Shown here: positions 1 through 9,100 of the stretch, in pieces
Layout of the letters: every line of letters begins with the position of its first letter
Position numbering within the stretch: the first letter of the stretch is position 1
Assembly (NCBI GenBank): GCA_019454915.1
Contig: JACFNM010000014.1
Span: 1-25,462, forward strand
Source: Chitinophagaceae bacterium
GTDB lineage: Bacteria > Bacteroidota > Bacteroidia > Chitinophagales > Chitinophagaceae
DNA length: 25,462 bases
Direction of reading: 5' to 3'
Notes under the pieces: generated by a model
The model's input: only the letters and a program-made list of their open reading frames with translations
Databases searched by the model: none
Told to the model about the DNA's origin: nothing
Program-made: the position numbers and the translations under genes

Positions 1-376
1 GTCTCCGACAGGGGGCAGGAGTAGCGGCATCTATCGGAATTGCCAGGAGTTTGTTGTCATAAACATAGCTCTCAAAAGAAGCTCCCACACAGCGCTGCGC
101 GAGCTCATCCCATTGTTGTTTGTTGAGTTGTGGTTTGAGATCCAGTACCAGTTCTCTTTCGAAACAAAATCCTGCCCAGGGATGGTCAATAACGATTAAG
201 TCATAATCGTGGATAAGCTGGTCTATGGGTTTATGGCCAAACTCATCCAGAGTCCGTTTATCCCAGTGGATCCGTACATCCGTGTGCAGTTCTTCATATC
301 GCTGCGATACCGCCACTAAGGGTGGAAAAGCCCTGCTATGATTCCAGGTAATGCCTTTAATTGTTTTTATGATCAA
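1..376 (-). CDS. Solute-binding-like protein without signal peptide, partial (C-terminus beyond window)
   Basis: The first 125 codons are open on the minus strand and run off the left edge. The protein begins roughly LIIKTIKGITWNHSRAFPP and later reads LIVIDHPWAGF, which I recognise from a family annotated as extracellular solute-binding or sugar ABC-transporter substrate-binding proteins whose members start directly with a KGITW.H.RG-type segment. No signal peptide or lipobox precedes that segment, so the protein may be cytoplasmic. The start is the TTG at 376-374: an in-frame stop lies a few codons upstream and no ATG is available early in the frame. It begins 18 bases after the stop of the SDR gene and is probably last or near last in the operon led by the rhamnonate dehydratase-like gene. 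Family assignment is from memory of the N-terminal motif; function is inferred only. Confidence 0.65.
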   Translation of the reverse strand, partial: MIIKTIKGITWNHSRAFPPLVAVSQRYEELHTDVRIHWDKRTLDEFGHKPIDQLIHDYDLIVIDHPWAGFCFERELVLDLKPQLNKQQWDELAQRCVGASFESYVYDNKLLAIPIDAATPAPCRR

Positions 377-394
377 TCGTTTTTAGTGTATCAA

Positions 395-1144
395 TTAATA
401 GACTGCCCGTCCTCCGGTTAAATCAAAAGTAAAGCCCGTATTAAAACTGGCTTCTTTGGATACAATCCATGCTATCAGATTTGCGGCTTCTTCCAATTGC
501 CCGCAACGTTTCATGGGTATTTTATCGGTCATGTATTTTATCTGATGAGGCTCCATTTTTTCAACCATGGCGGTCATTATGGTGGCCGGCGCTATAGCGT
601 TTATGGTTACACCCGACTCTGCGTATTCTTTTCCCACTGATTTTGTCAATCCTATTACTCCTGCTTTTGAGGCGGAATAACAAGCCATTCCTGCATTACC
701 TTCTTTTCCGGCAATGGAAGCGATTAACAGAATACGACCGTATTTATTGGGCAGCATCGCCTTAAGTGCATATTGCGTAACCAGAAAGGAGCCGGTCAGG
801 TTGATTTTACAGGTTTTTTCAAAATCGGCTACATTCACCTCTGTAGTATTTATTCCATTAGGGCCTACCACACCGGCTGAATTAATAACGATAGTACAAC
901 CGCCGGTTTCGACCACTTTGTCAAATGCCGATTTTACATTCGCTTCCTCTGTAATATCGGTTTGAATAAAAGAAGCGGAATATCCCTTTTGTTGTAATGA
1001 TTCTACGGCTTTTTCTGCTAATGCAGCATCCCGGTCCAGTATCCAGATTTTAGCTCCTTCGCCCGCAAGCTTTTCTGCAACAGCGTACCCGATACCGGAC
1101 GCGCCGCCGGTGATAACGGCTGTTTGATTTTCGAAACGATTCAT
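395..1144 (-). CDS. SDR family NAD-dependent dehydrogenase
   Basis: A classical short-chain dehydrogenase/reductase of 249 residues. It has the cofactor motif TGGASGIG at residues 12-19, an acidic residue (D37) at the end of the second strand that favours NAD over NADP, the NSAG motif near residue 88, and the catalytic triad S143, Y156 and K160 in YSASK. Its ATG overlaps the stop of the upstream Gfo/Idh gene by 4 bases, so the two are translationally coupled. Beside a rhamnonate dehydratase-like gene, plausible substrates are an aldose (L-rhamnose or L-fucose type) or a 2-keto-3-deoxy-aldonate; SDRs perform both steps in known non-phosphorylative deoxy-sugar pathways. The exact substrate cannot be read from the sequence. 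Confidence 0.9.
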   Translation of the reverse strand: MNRFENQTAVITGGASGIGYAVAEKLAGEGAKIWILDRDAALAEKAVESLQQKGYSASFIQTDITEEANVKSAFDKVVETGGCTIVINSAGVVGPNGINTTEVNVADFEKTCKINLTGSFLVTQYALKAMLPNKYGRILLIASIAGKEGNAGMACYSASKAGVIGLTKSVGKEYAESGVTINAIAPATIMTAMVEKMEPHQIKYMTDKIPMKRCGQLEEAANLIAWIVSKEASFNTGFTFDLTGGRAVY

Positions 1145-2214
1145 GATGTTTGTAAGATGTTTATTGGTTTTCCGGTTTTGTTTGATTGGGTGGCGGCTTC
1201 AATAATTTTCATCGCAGCCAGGCCGAGTTCACCGGGTGAACCGTTCTCTTCTAATCCCAGGCAGGTGTTGATGAAATTAATTACCGGCGCCCGATCCGGA
1301 TAAATTTCTTCCTCGCTCAATTCTCTGTAATGCCGGGACTCTCCTTCAAAGGGATAATATACCATTGTTCCTTTCCAAAGTTCAAGCAGGAGAATCCCTC
1401 TTGTGCCAAAGACCCTTACCTCGTAATTACGCACAGACAGGGGGGTAGCGCCGGTGCTTGCCAGCGTGATGAGGGCGCCGTTTTCCATAGAGATATTTAA
1501 GGCGTTATAAATATCGTTGACGGAACCGTCGTTGTCAAATTTAGCGTACACTTCGGCGGGCTGCTTTCCCGTGAGAAAACTTAAATAAGCGCCCGCATGA
1601 GAAACCTGTGTATAGATTTGTCCGCCTCCTGCGATTTTGGGATCGCTATAGGATCCTTTACCGGGTTCGAGGTAAGCGTGATTCATACCATGGGTGGGTG
1701 AAGTATTAATTCCTTTCAGCAGTTTATCCACGGGATTGGTCATGAGCACCGATATCATTTTGATATCTCCTAAAATGTGCTGATGAATCAACCGGCGGGC
1801 TTCAATCCCATGACGGGTGTAATGCCAGGGGCAGCTAACCAGAAGTTGCAGGTTGTTCTTCTCAGCTAATTCACAAAGTTCCTGCGCCTGCGCAACGGTG
1901 AATGTCATTGGTTTTTCCAGTAAGACGTGTTTATGATGTTCCAGAGCAAATTTTGCCTGTTCATAATGTACATTCGGCGTAGAGCTGATGACCACGGCAT
2001 CCGGATTGGCGGTTACAATTAATGTCCGGTAGTCATCAAAAGACAGGTCGGCGCCGAAGTCAGCGGCTATTTGAGCGGCCTTACTGAGGGTCCGGTTTTG
2101 AATGGCGATCAGCTTAGCTTTTTTGTGCTGAAGAATACCGGGGATATGAGCGCTGGTTGCCCAATATCCGGCCCCAATCACAGCTATATTCAACTGAGTC
2201 TTAGTCTCAACCAT
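1141..2214 (-). CDS. Gfo/Idh/MocA family oxidoreductase
   Basis: A 357-residue NAD(P)-dependent sugar or cyclitol dehydrogenase. The N-terminal Rossmann domain begins AVIGAGYWATSAHIPG (about residues 11-26). The diagnostic EKP motif is at residues 100-102, followed by the substrate-binding alpha/beta domain with CPWHYTR near residue 130. No signal peptide is present, so it is cytoplasmic. Its ATG lies inside the end of the enolase-superfamily gene (8-base overlap) and its stop overlaps the next SDR start by 4 bases, so it sits mid-operon. Members oxidise or reduce the C1, C2 or C3 position of sugars and sugar acids; the substrate here is inferred from context as a deoxy-sugar or uronic-acid derivative. 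Confidence 0.88.
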   Translation of the reverse strand: MVETKTQLNIAVIGAGYWATSAHIPGILQHKKAKLIAIQNRTLSKAAQIAADFGADLSFDDYRTLIVTANPDAVVISSTPNVHYEQAKFALEHHKHVLLEKPMTFTVAQAQELCELAEKNNLQLLVSCPWHYTRHGIEARRLIHQHILGDIKMISVLMTNPVDKLLKGINTSPTHGMNHAYLEPGKGSYSDPKIAGGGQIYTQVSHAGAYLSFLTGKQPAEVYAKFDNDGSVNDIYNALNISMENGALITLASTGATPLSVRNYEVRVFGTRGILLLELWKGTMVYYPFEGESRHYRELSEEEIYPDRAPVINFINTCLGLEENGSPGELGLAAMKIIEAATQSNKTGKPINILQTS

Positions 2215-3400
2215 TGTACGGAATTAATTTTTCCCGGTTTAATTCAACGCCAAAGCCGGGTTTTGTTTCATCTAATATAATATGTCCATTGTGAGGCAAA
2301 GGCTCACCAATAATCGTATCAAATATAGGATGAAGTTCTTTACCTTCTCCGGTAGTTAAAAATTCTGCATAGGCGCTGTTGGTATTCGACATCACAAAAT
2401 GATAGTTATATACAGAAGCCCCGTGCGGGATCACCTGCATATCATAGGGTTTGGCCATAGCGGCAATACGCCTGACGGCTGTCAAACCGCCTGCCCACTG
2501 AATCTCGGGCTGTATAATATCAGTAGCTTTATTTGCTATAATGTTATGAAACGCTTTATAATGAAACTCCAGATTGCCGGTTGCCAATTGAATGGGAGCA
2601 ATGCGTTCGCGTAAGTAGGCGTTTTGTTCCGTAGCCCAGCCGTTTTGCAGCGGATCTTCAAACCACTTCACATCATAATCCCGCAAGCGTTCTGCCATCC
2701 GGGAGGCAAATTCCACATCCCAGGATAAATAGCAATCAATCATAATTTCCAGGTCATCACCAAGGTCTTTGCGTAATTTGGCGATGAGTTTCTCTGTTTT
2801 TTGGAGTCCGTCCCTTCCACTCTCCACGCCCCAGGGAGCGGCTATTTTTACGCCCATAAAGCCTCTGTCTTTCCAGTGATCAGCATAATCAGGATGAATG
2901 GTAACATAACAGGGGATGGATTCCTTGGTTTTGCCGCCTAAGAATTTATATACGGGAATATTCAAAGATTTAGCGACTAAGTCATAAAGAGCGAGATCGA
3001 CACCTGCAATGGCCATATTGGTTATACCTCCCAACCCGTAGGGCAGCGTTGAACGGTTCATCTGATCCCAAATCATCTCGATATTAAATGGATCCTGATC
3101 TATCAAAAATCGTTTGAAGTGGTTTTCAATAACCGCACAGGCGAATGAACCGCCGCCGTAATTTACACACTGTCCCGTTATGCCATTATCCGCTGTGATC
3201 TCAATGGCAAAGGGATCCTGTCCGGGACCCATCCAGGATGAACGAACTTTTGAATACCTGGGGTAAGCCGACATAGGATTGGAGATAAGCGTTTGTGCCT
3301 GCCATCCGCCGCCCCAGTACTGGGATTCGCCCATTGAAGCGCCACGCGCGCCCGTGTCCCCTGAATTAATCGTATATAATTTTACCTGCGTTATTTTCAT
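2207..3400 (-). CDS. L-rhamnonate dehydratase-like protein (mandelate racemase/enolase superfamily)
   Basis: A 397-residue enolase-superfamily acid-sugar dehydratase. Compared from memory with E. coli RhmD it keeps long similar blocks: a GGLT segment near residues 304-307, IPHGASVY (324-331), the AEFL segment, and the closing PGFGVELNR. Putative Mg2+ ligands are D222, E248 (in WFEDP) and E278 (in TGNLEFH); the catalytic histidine is H326. E299 in IIQPEIQW stands where RhmD, as I recall, has the Asp of the His-Asp dyad, and there is a two-residue insertion before the third metal ligand, so substrate or stereochemistry could differ. The known reaction is L-rhamnonate to 2-keto-3-deoxy-L-rhamnonate plus water. 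It is the first gene of the minus-strand operon, behind a regulatory gap shared with an AraC gene. L-fuconate, L-mannonate or L-lyxonate remain possible substrates. Confidence 0.8.
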   Translation of the reverse strand: MKITQVKLYTINSGDTGARGASMGESQYWGGGWQAQTLISNPMSAYPRYSKVRSSWMGPGQDPFAIEITADNGITGQCVNYGGGSFACAVIENHFKRFLIDQDPFNIEMIWDQMNRSTLPYGLGGITNMAIAGVDLALYDLVAKSLNIPVYKFLGGKTKESIPCYVTIHPDYADHWKDRGFMGVKIAAPWGVESGRDGLQKTEKLIAKLRKDLGDDLEIMIDCYLSWDVEFASRMAERLRDYDVKWFEDPLQNGWATEQNAYLRERIAPIQLATGNLEFHYKAFHNIIANKATDIIQPEIQWAGGLTAVRRIAAMAKPYDMQVIPHGASVYNYHFVMSNTNSAYAEFLTTGEGKELHPIFDTIIGEPLPHNGHIILDETKPGFGVELNREKLIPYNG

Positions 3401-3533
3401 GCAATAATTTTTAATAGATTAACTGAAAAATTGTTTTTGAATTTCTGAATGAATACGGGATTTTGCTGCCTTTTATTTTCTTTTTCGGGTTTTGCCGGAT
3501 TATAGAATTGGGACATCTTTGCAAAAGGATTGA

Positions 3534-3566
3534 TTGTACGAAATGTGTAGAAAACGATTCGTACAA
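3534..3566. promoter_or_regulatory. Perfect inverted repeat, candidate operator between divergent genes
   Basis: TTGTACGAA (3534-3542) and TTCGTACAA (3558-3566) form a perfect 9-bp inverted repeat with a 15-base spacer, placing the arm centres 24 bases (about two helical turns) apart. It lies in the 263-base gap between the AraC gene and the dehydratase operon, and its right arm overlaps the minus-strand promoter-like element TACATTTG. This geometry suits repression or activation of the catabolic operon by a dimeric regulator. The neighbouring AraC protein is an obvious candidate, though AraC sites are more often direct repeats. No other strong element was seen in 3401-3663. Confidence 0.55.
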
Positions 3567-3571
3567 ATGTA
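3564..3571 (-). promoter_or_regulatory. Bacteroidota -7-like promoter element TACATTTG
   Basis: On the minus strand these bases read TACATTTG, a full match to the Bacteroidota -7 consensus TAnnTTTG. No good TTG was found at the expected -33 position, only T-rich sequence, which is consistent with a promoter that needs an activator. It would drive the rhamnonate dehydratase-like operon with a leader of roughly 150 bases. Its overlap with the inverted repeat at 3534-3566 supports a regulatory role. Prediction only. Confidence 0.35.
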
Positions 3572-3663
3572 GTTTTTAATAACTTTAATAAAATATACAT
3601 ATTGTTACATTATTTATACTTTTTGATACCGGAACCTAAAATGACAGGTGGTCAACAATTGGT

Positions 3664-4551
3664 GTGAAAAACTATTACAAATATCTGCCCGTCACGCAAA
3701 CGGAAAAGAATTGGGGATTCTATGTTACCACTGTCGGGTATACCCGCGTAAACCCGAGAGAAAAATACCCGATCAAAGGACATCCGAAAACGCATGCATT
3801 TGACTGGAATAAGGGCAGAATACTCAACGGATATTATATTGTATTTATCTCCAGGGGTAAGGGCAAATTTGAGTCGGCGTTCACGCACCCACAGGTGATC
3901 AACGAAGGAACCTGCTTTTTCCTGTATCCGAACGTATGGCACCGTTATAAACCGGATTTGAACACAGGATGGGAAGAATACTGGGTGGGCTTTGACGGTT
4001 ATTATCCCGCCGACCTCATGAATAAAGGATTCTTCAGTCCCGAGCATCCGTTTGTCAATGCAGGAATGAATGAATTACTCCTGATTCTATTTCAGAATTT
4101 ATTGGAAACGGTAAAAGCAGGAAGCCTGGGATATCACCAGATTATTTCGGGAATTACGCTGGAGATACTGGGATTGATTCATATGATCTCCATTCATAAG
4201 GATGAAGGAGACGTGCCCGATAAAAAATTAATCCAGAAGGCGATGTTTCTGATCCGGGAGTCTATGGGTAACTCCATTGATATTAAAAAACTGGTTCAGG
4301 AATTGCCGATGGGATATTCTAAATTCAGGAAGCTCTTCAAACAGGAAACGGGGTTTTCTCCCCATCAATATTTTATCCATATCCGGATCAGCCGGGCAGA
4401 GGAGTTGCTTCGTTCAACAGATTTAAACGTAAATGAGATCGCTTATCAGACCGGATTTGAATCTGAATTTTATTTCTCCAAATTATTCAAAAAGAAAAAC
4501 GGGCTGGCTCCTTCAGAATACAGGGCAGTGAAAAGAAAGAGCAGAAATTAG
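3664..4551 (+). CDS. AraC family transcriptional regulator
   Basis: A 295-residue regulator with an N-terminal cupin-like sugar-binding domain (about residues 15-165, including RGKGKFES and the conserved WHRYKP-type segment) and a C-terminal AraC/XylS domain of two helix-turn-helix motifs (about 190-290, including the family signature IAYQTGFESEFYFSKLFKK). The start is the GTG at 3664: an in-frame TAA lies at 3637-3639 and no ATG occurs between them. It is divergent from the dehydratase operon and convergent with the glycosidase-like gene. It most likely senses a sugar or catabolic intermediate and controls the left operon, possibly also the glycosidase gene or the SusCD unit. It is the only transcription factor visible in the window. 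Confidence 0.92.
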   Translation: MKNYYKYLPVTQTEKNWGFYVTTVGYTRVNPREKYPIKGHPKTHAFDWNKGRILNGYYIVFISRGKGKFESAFTHPQVINEGTCFFLYPNVWHRYKPDLNTGWEEYWVGFDGYYPADLMNKGFFSPEHPFVNAGMNELLLILFQNLLETVKAGSLGYHQIISGITLEILGLIHMISIHKDEGDVPDKKLIQKAMFLIRESMGNSIDIKKLVQELPMGYSKFRKLFKQETGFSPHQYFIHIRISRAEELLRSTDLNVNEIAYQTGFESEFYFSKLFKKKNGLAPSEYRAVKRKSRN

Positions 4552-4593
4552 CCTGGTCGCCACCGTTTTTTTCACTATGATTATTGTTGCCGT

Positions 4594-5718
4594 CTATTTT
4601 TTCTCTGTAGCTGGCGGGGCTATAAAATGGGTTGTGCTTTCGCCGATATCTTTGGACGTAGCCACGGCAATGCCTCTTTGATTGAACTTATTGGTGGCGC
4701 AGTAAAAATGATATACTACGCCTTTATGTTTCACAATCGAGGTTTTATGCGCATATTGGTCGTCATAAGGCTCCGAAGGCTCAATCAGGTTTTCTCCTTT
4801 CCAGTCTGTCCAGTTAACCATATCATAGGAACAGGCAAAGCGGTTGAACGCTCCCTTGTACGGACCCCACCAGGCGCCGAAATAAAACATCACCCACAGG
4901 TCGCCTATCTTTTGAATATAGGCATCGCCGGTTATTCCGTGCTGATGATCCAGAACCGGATCTTTTCCGTATCGCTTCCAATGAATCATATCATCGGAAA
5001 CCGCCATGCCGATTCGTTCTGTTTGTTTGGCTTTTCTGATAGTATCCGGACCTTTACCATTATAATACATGACGAAAGGATATCCGAGAGTTTTGGCTTT
5101 GTCCCATATCACCTGGCTTTTGTAAAGTGTGACGTTGTCCCACCAGCTTCGGTCCTGATCATGGATTGTTAGTATTGGTTTGGGAAGCCGATCCCACTCA
5201 TGTGCCGTTGCCGGATTCTTTTTTGTATTCGCCATACCGATTGAAAGAACTCCGGCCTCATATCCCTTGGTGTTTCCACCAAGGTAAGACATCCAGTATT
5301 TTCCCTGATAACGTTGAAGTTTATATTTCCCTCCCCATTGATATTGTTCTAATGCGGCATATCCGGCTCTTTGGTTGTCATCCCATAAGGAAGAATCGGT
5401 AAATGACATGACGCGGCCCAAAGTTTTCCAACGGAGGAGGTCTTTGCTTTGAGCTATCCACGTTTCATAACCTCTGCCGTCGTAAGCGATATAGATCATA
5501 TACCATTTACTGCCTTTTTTGAAAACACTGGGGCTGTCAAATGCAAGATTATTATCCGACGGGGTAAGAACAAGCCCGTATTTATGAGGCGTTTTAATCT
5601 CATGATAGGTTTGGAGCATAACCTCATCGGGTACTATGGAATTGTCAAATTGTGCATAAGATGGAAGGGAATGCGTAACGATCAGTACAGTGGAAAATAT
5701 GGCCAATAGTTTGTACAT
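4594..5718 (-). CDS. Secreted five-bladed beta-propeller glycosidase-like protein (GH43/GH32/GH130 superfamily)
   Basis: A 374-residue protein with an N-terminal signal peptide (MYKLLAIFSTVLIVTHSLPSYAQ, cleaved near residue 22). The mature part has recurring propeller-blade patterns such as DSPSVFKKGSKWYMIYIAYD, SKDLLRWKTLG, SDDMIHWKRYG and SYDMVNWTDW. Putative acidic active-site residues lie in FDSPS and GITGDAYIQ, by analogy with GH43-like enzymes. Close relatives in Bacteroidota are annotated only as glycosylase or glycoside hydrolase, so the linkage cut is unknown. In this context arabinose, galactose or another pectin side-chain sugar is a fair guess. Its 3' end converges on the AraC gene with a 42-base gap and no obvious terminator hairpin; its own promoter must lie upstream of 5718. 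Confidence 0.75.
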   Translation of the reverse strand: MYKLLAIFSTVLIVTHSLPSYAQFDNSIVPDEVMLQTYHEIKTPHKYGLVLTPSDNNLAFDSPSVFKKGSKWYMIYIAYDGRGYETWIAQSKDLLRWKTLGRVMSFTDSSLWDDNQRAGYAALEQYQWGGKYKLQRYQGKYWMSYLGGNTKGYEAGVLSIGMANTKKNPATAHEWDRLPKPILTIHDQDRSWWDNVTLYKSQVIWDKAKTLGYPFVMYYNGKGPDTIRKAKQTERIGMAVSDDMIHWKRYGKDPVLDHQHGITGDAYIQKIGDLWVMFYFGAWWGPYKGAFNRFACSYDMVNWTDWKGENLIEPSEPYDDQYAHKTSIVKHKGVVYHFYCATNKFNQRGIAVATSKDIGESTTHFIAPPATEKK

Positions 5719-5738
5719 ATGCTATTGTTTATTTACTT

Positions 5739-5752
5739 ACGAAAATATTCGT
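5739..5752. promoter_or_regulatory. Short palindrome upstream of the glycosidase-like gene
   Basis: ACGAA (5739-5743) and TTCGT (5748-5752) form an inverted repeat with a 4-base spacer, about 20-35 bases before the start codon of the minus-strand glycosidase-like gene. The half-site matches the inner part of the arms at 3534-3566, so one regulator could recognise both, although the spacing differs. Weak evidence because the sequence is short and A/T-rich. Confidence 0.3.
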
Positions 5753-5934
5753 TTTTGAGGAGAAGCAAAAGAAAGATATCGCTCTTAATATCAAAATGGA
5801 TAAACAAAATGACATTTTATATAATCGTTAAGATTACAGGAAAGCTACTTTTACTAAAACTTTGTTATAAATGAATGTGAGCAACTTGGATAGAAATGAA
5901 AAATGATCCGATAGTAAGGCATAGCCGACACTTT

Positions 5935-6120
5935 TCACTTTTTCGAATCTGACCAAAACTCCTTTATGAAATTTTTCAACGCTTGCAATGAATCTTTTGA
6001 TGAAAAACCGCTCAGTACTTCTCCCCGGTCTCTCATGGAATTGCTCATCGGATGCAGAGGTTCACCCGTTACGTGATGGAGTACGCAAGCTAACGCTCCG
6101 TTAATGAGATGCTTTTTATT
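5935..6120 (-). pseudogene. Possible gene remnant (61-codon open frame without a credible start)
   Basis: Within the 461-base gap between the glycosidase-like gene and susC, the minus strand is open for 61 codons and ends at a TGA (5937-5935). The predicted peptide looks protein-like: it contains VLHHVTGEPLHPMSNSMRDR and RGEVLSGFSS, then an amphipathic C-terminal helix ending FIKEFWSDSKK. There is no ATG until residue 24, a TAG precedes the frame at 6123-6121, and no ribosome-binding region is apparent. It reads like the C-terminal end of a displaced cytoplasmic protein. I do not recognise the family, and a chance open frame is not excluded. Confidence 0.35.
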
Positions 6121-6131
6121 CTATACATTTT
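6101..6131 (+). promoter_or_regulatory. Candidate promoter for the susC/susD operon
   Basis: TTA at 6101-6103, a 20-base spacer and TACATTTT at 6124-6131 resemble the Bacteroidota consensus TTG-N19-21-TAnnTTTG with one mismatch in each box. A transcript from here would have a leader of about 40 bases before the ATG at 6180, where the sequence is A-rich as usual in this phylum. Apart from this, the palindrome at 5739 and the remnant frame at 5935, I see nothing else in 5719-6179. No sigma/anti-sigma pair adjoins susC. Confidence 0.35.
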
Positions 6132-6179
6132 AAATAGTCTTTATGTCCAAAAACTTTCTAACAAACTAAACTGATTACA

Positions 6180-9100
6180 ATGAAAAGAAAGCTATTATTT
6201 TTAATTCCTTTGTTAACGTGCCTTTATTTTAGTTTGAGTGCACAGATTTCTGTATCAGGAAAAGTAACTGATGCGACAGGAGGAGCCATGGAAGGAGTTA
6301 CCGTAATGGTGAAGGGAACCGTTGTGGGTACCTCTACCAATGCAAGTGGTAATTTTTCTCTGGACAATGTGCCTTCGGTCAATTCTGTTCTGGTGTTCAC
6401 TTTTATAGGTTTTAATACCGAAGAAGTAGTTGTGGGCAACCGGACCTCCCTTAACGTGACGATGAGTACCGGTCAGGCTGCTATGGATACGTTGGTGGTC
6501 GTAGGATACGGTACCACTAAGAAAGCGGCTTTTACGGGTTCGGCTACAACGGTAAGCGCCAATATTATCAATGCTCAGGCTAACACCACGGTTACCAGGG
6601 CGCTGGAAGGAGTTGTGCCGGGTTTACAGGTGTCCGCTATTGACGGTCAACCGGGTCTGGATATGGGTATTCGTCTTCGCGGCGTCAGCTCTACCAGTCA
6701 GAACAGCTCCAATGCATTGATTGTGATTGATGGTGTTCCTTCCCTTTATCCGAACGAACTGGCTTCTATCAATCCCAAGGATATTGAAAGTGTAACCATT
6801 TTGAAAGATGCTGCTTCCACGGCTATTTATGGTTCCCGTGGGGCGAGTGGCGTTGTAATGGTAACTACGAAGAGAGGGAAATCCGGCAAAGCGAAAATTT
6901 CCTACAGTACAAGAATGGGGTACAATTATCTTTCCAAGGACCTGCGCCCCGACCTGATACATGATGCAAAAGATTTTTACGAATATACCTGGCTGGCAAT
7001 TTATAATTCTGCCCGCTACGGTGTGGCTGGCAACAGTTCTACCAATGGTACTTTTACTACCAATTTCAAAAGCCCGAACATGTCGCATGAAGATGCAGCG
7101 TTGTTTGCGAGCCAGCATTTATTTGACTATAATGGCAGCATGACCAACTTTAGCCGTAATGCTTTGGGCAACTGGATGCTGTATAACGTACCGGGAGCGT
7201 CTTATGTTCCGACAGGTTCCGGTACTACGGCGAGTTCCACGATGACCGGTGCATACCTGGTGAATACAGACGGTAAATTGAACCCGGATGCGAAATTGTT
7301 GTTCCCTGCCGGTTCCTATGATGATTATTTTATTAAGAAACCTTTCAGGCAGGAACATAATCTGTCTGCAAGCGGCGGAACGGATAGAATGGACTACTTC
7401 GTTTCATTAGGTTTACAGGAAGACCCATCTTATATTACCGGTTCTTCTTTTAAGCGTTACAACTTCAGATCGAATATTAATGCACAACTGACAAGCTGGT
7501 TGAAAGTGGGAGGTAACTCAAGTTTTGCTTACCGTAATACACAGAGCCCTGCAACCCGTTTTGGTCGTAATCCGGGTACGGTATCTCAAAACGTTTTCCG
7601 TTGGGTGAATTCGGGTAATCCGTTGGTATCACTTTTTGCAAGAGACCAAAACGGGAATATCGTGAAGAATCCTGATGGTACCAATAAAGTGGTGGACAAT
7701 GCGGGACAAAGCTATTCTCCTTTGGGGCCGACCACCAATCAGAGATACGCAATTAATCTTCCAAAATTACTTGATCAGGACGTAGACAGGAATATTTCCA
7801 ATGATTTAAATTTAAGGGGATATGCTACGGTTACCTTCCTGAAAGATTTCAGTTTTACCACGAATCTGGCTTTTGAACGTTTTTCTGAAATGCGTACCCG
7901 TTATGGTAATTTAGAAACCGGTCAGGCACAGGGAGTCGGGGCTTTAGCTAAGCTCACTAATAATACCAACGTGCTGAACAGCCAGCAACTGTTGAATTGG
8001 AATAAGGATTTAGGTACTCATTCCATAACGGCTCTGGCAGGACACGAGTATTATCAATGGAACAATGATATTGTGAACTTTGCCTCTGCTTATTCTTTGG
8101 TAAATGAATTTTTGGGCGCCGGTAACTTTACGAGTCGTTATAATACCGCCGGAGCTCCGTTCGGCACTCCTGCAATAGGAGGTGATTTGATAAGAATGGA
8201 AAGTTATTTTGGCAGGGTAAACTATAATTTCAACCAGAAGTATTTCTTTGAGGGATCTGTGAGAAGAGATGGTTCATCCAAGTTCAGGCGCCCCGAAGAT
8301 CGCTGGGGAACCTTCTGGTCGGCAGGACTGGGATGGTTGATGTCTGAAGAGAACTTCATGGAAGGAACCAGAGGATGGTTGGATAATTTGAAAGTCAGGG
8401 CCAGCTATGGTGTCATTGGTAATGAAGGAGGAATTGGAAACTATTCGGGATACCAGCTTTGGGCCTTTAGCGCCAACTACGCGACCGCATCTAACGGAGT
8501 AGGTATTCCGGCAAGTTATAATCTGACTCAGGGTGTGTTGCCCAATGTTTCGTTAACATGGGAGAATACAAACACTTTTGATGCCGGTATTGATTTTGCT
8601 ATATTCAATCATAGATTAAACGGTTCTATTGATTATTATAATAAATTAACGGTGAACGCTGTTTTTGCTAATCCGCTCCCTTATTCTATGGGACAGACAT
8701 CCCTGATTAAGAATAACGCACAGATAGCGAACCGCGGATTCGAGATTGAGTTGAACGGAGACATTATCCGCAACAAGAGTCTAAGATGGAATGTGGGTAT
8801 TACGGGAACGCATTACAGAACAATCCTGGCAAAGGTTCCGGAAGGTGTTGGCGTACCTGCACTGAACGGTATGCATACGGGAACGGTGGACGGATGGGCT
8901 AAATCCGGCGGTGCAACTACACCGGTACCCGTTTATCTGCGTGGCGAGGGCAAGGATTACTACAATACCTATTTGTACATCTACAAAGGGGTAGATCAGA
9001 ATTCAGGACTACCTATGTTCCAGCATACGGTAACGCAGGCTGACCATGATAATGGCCGCTTTACTTCAGATGCTATTGGTTCTTATGTAAGTACGACAAA

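Noticed and set aside
3397..3600. A 67-codon minus-strand frame ahead of the rhamnonate dehydratase-like gene
   Set aside because: It lies across the regulatory gap, its composition is skewed to Lys/Phe/Asn as in translated A/T-rich DNA, and it contains the candidate operator. It is more likely leader sequence than a gene.
6224..7752. Several antisense open frames inside susC
   Set aside because: They are explained by the codon pattern of the strong sense gene; none shows a recognisable protein or its own start region.
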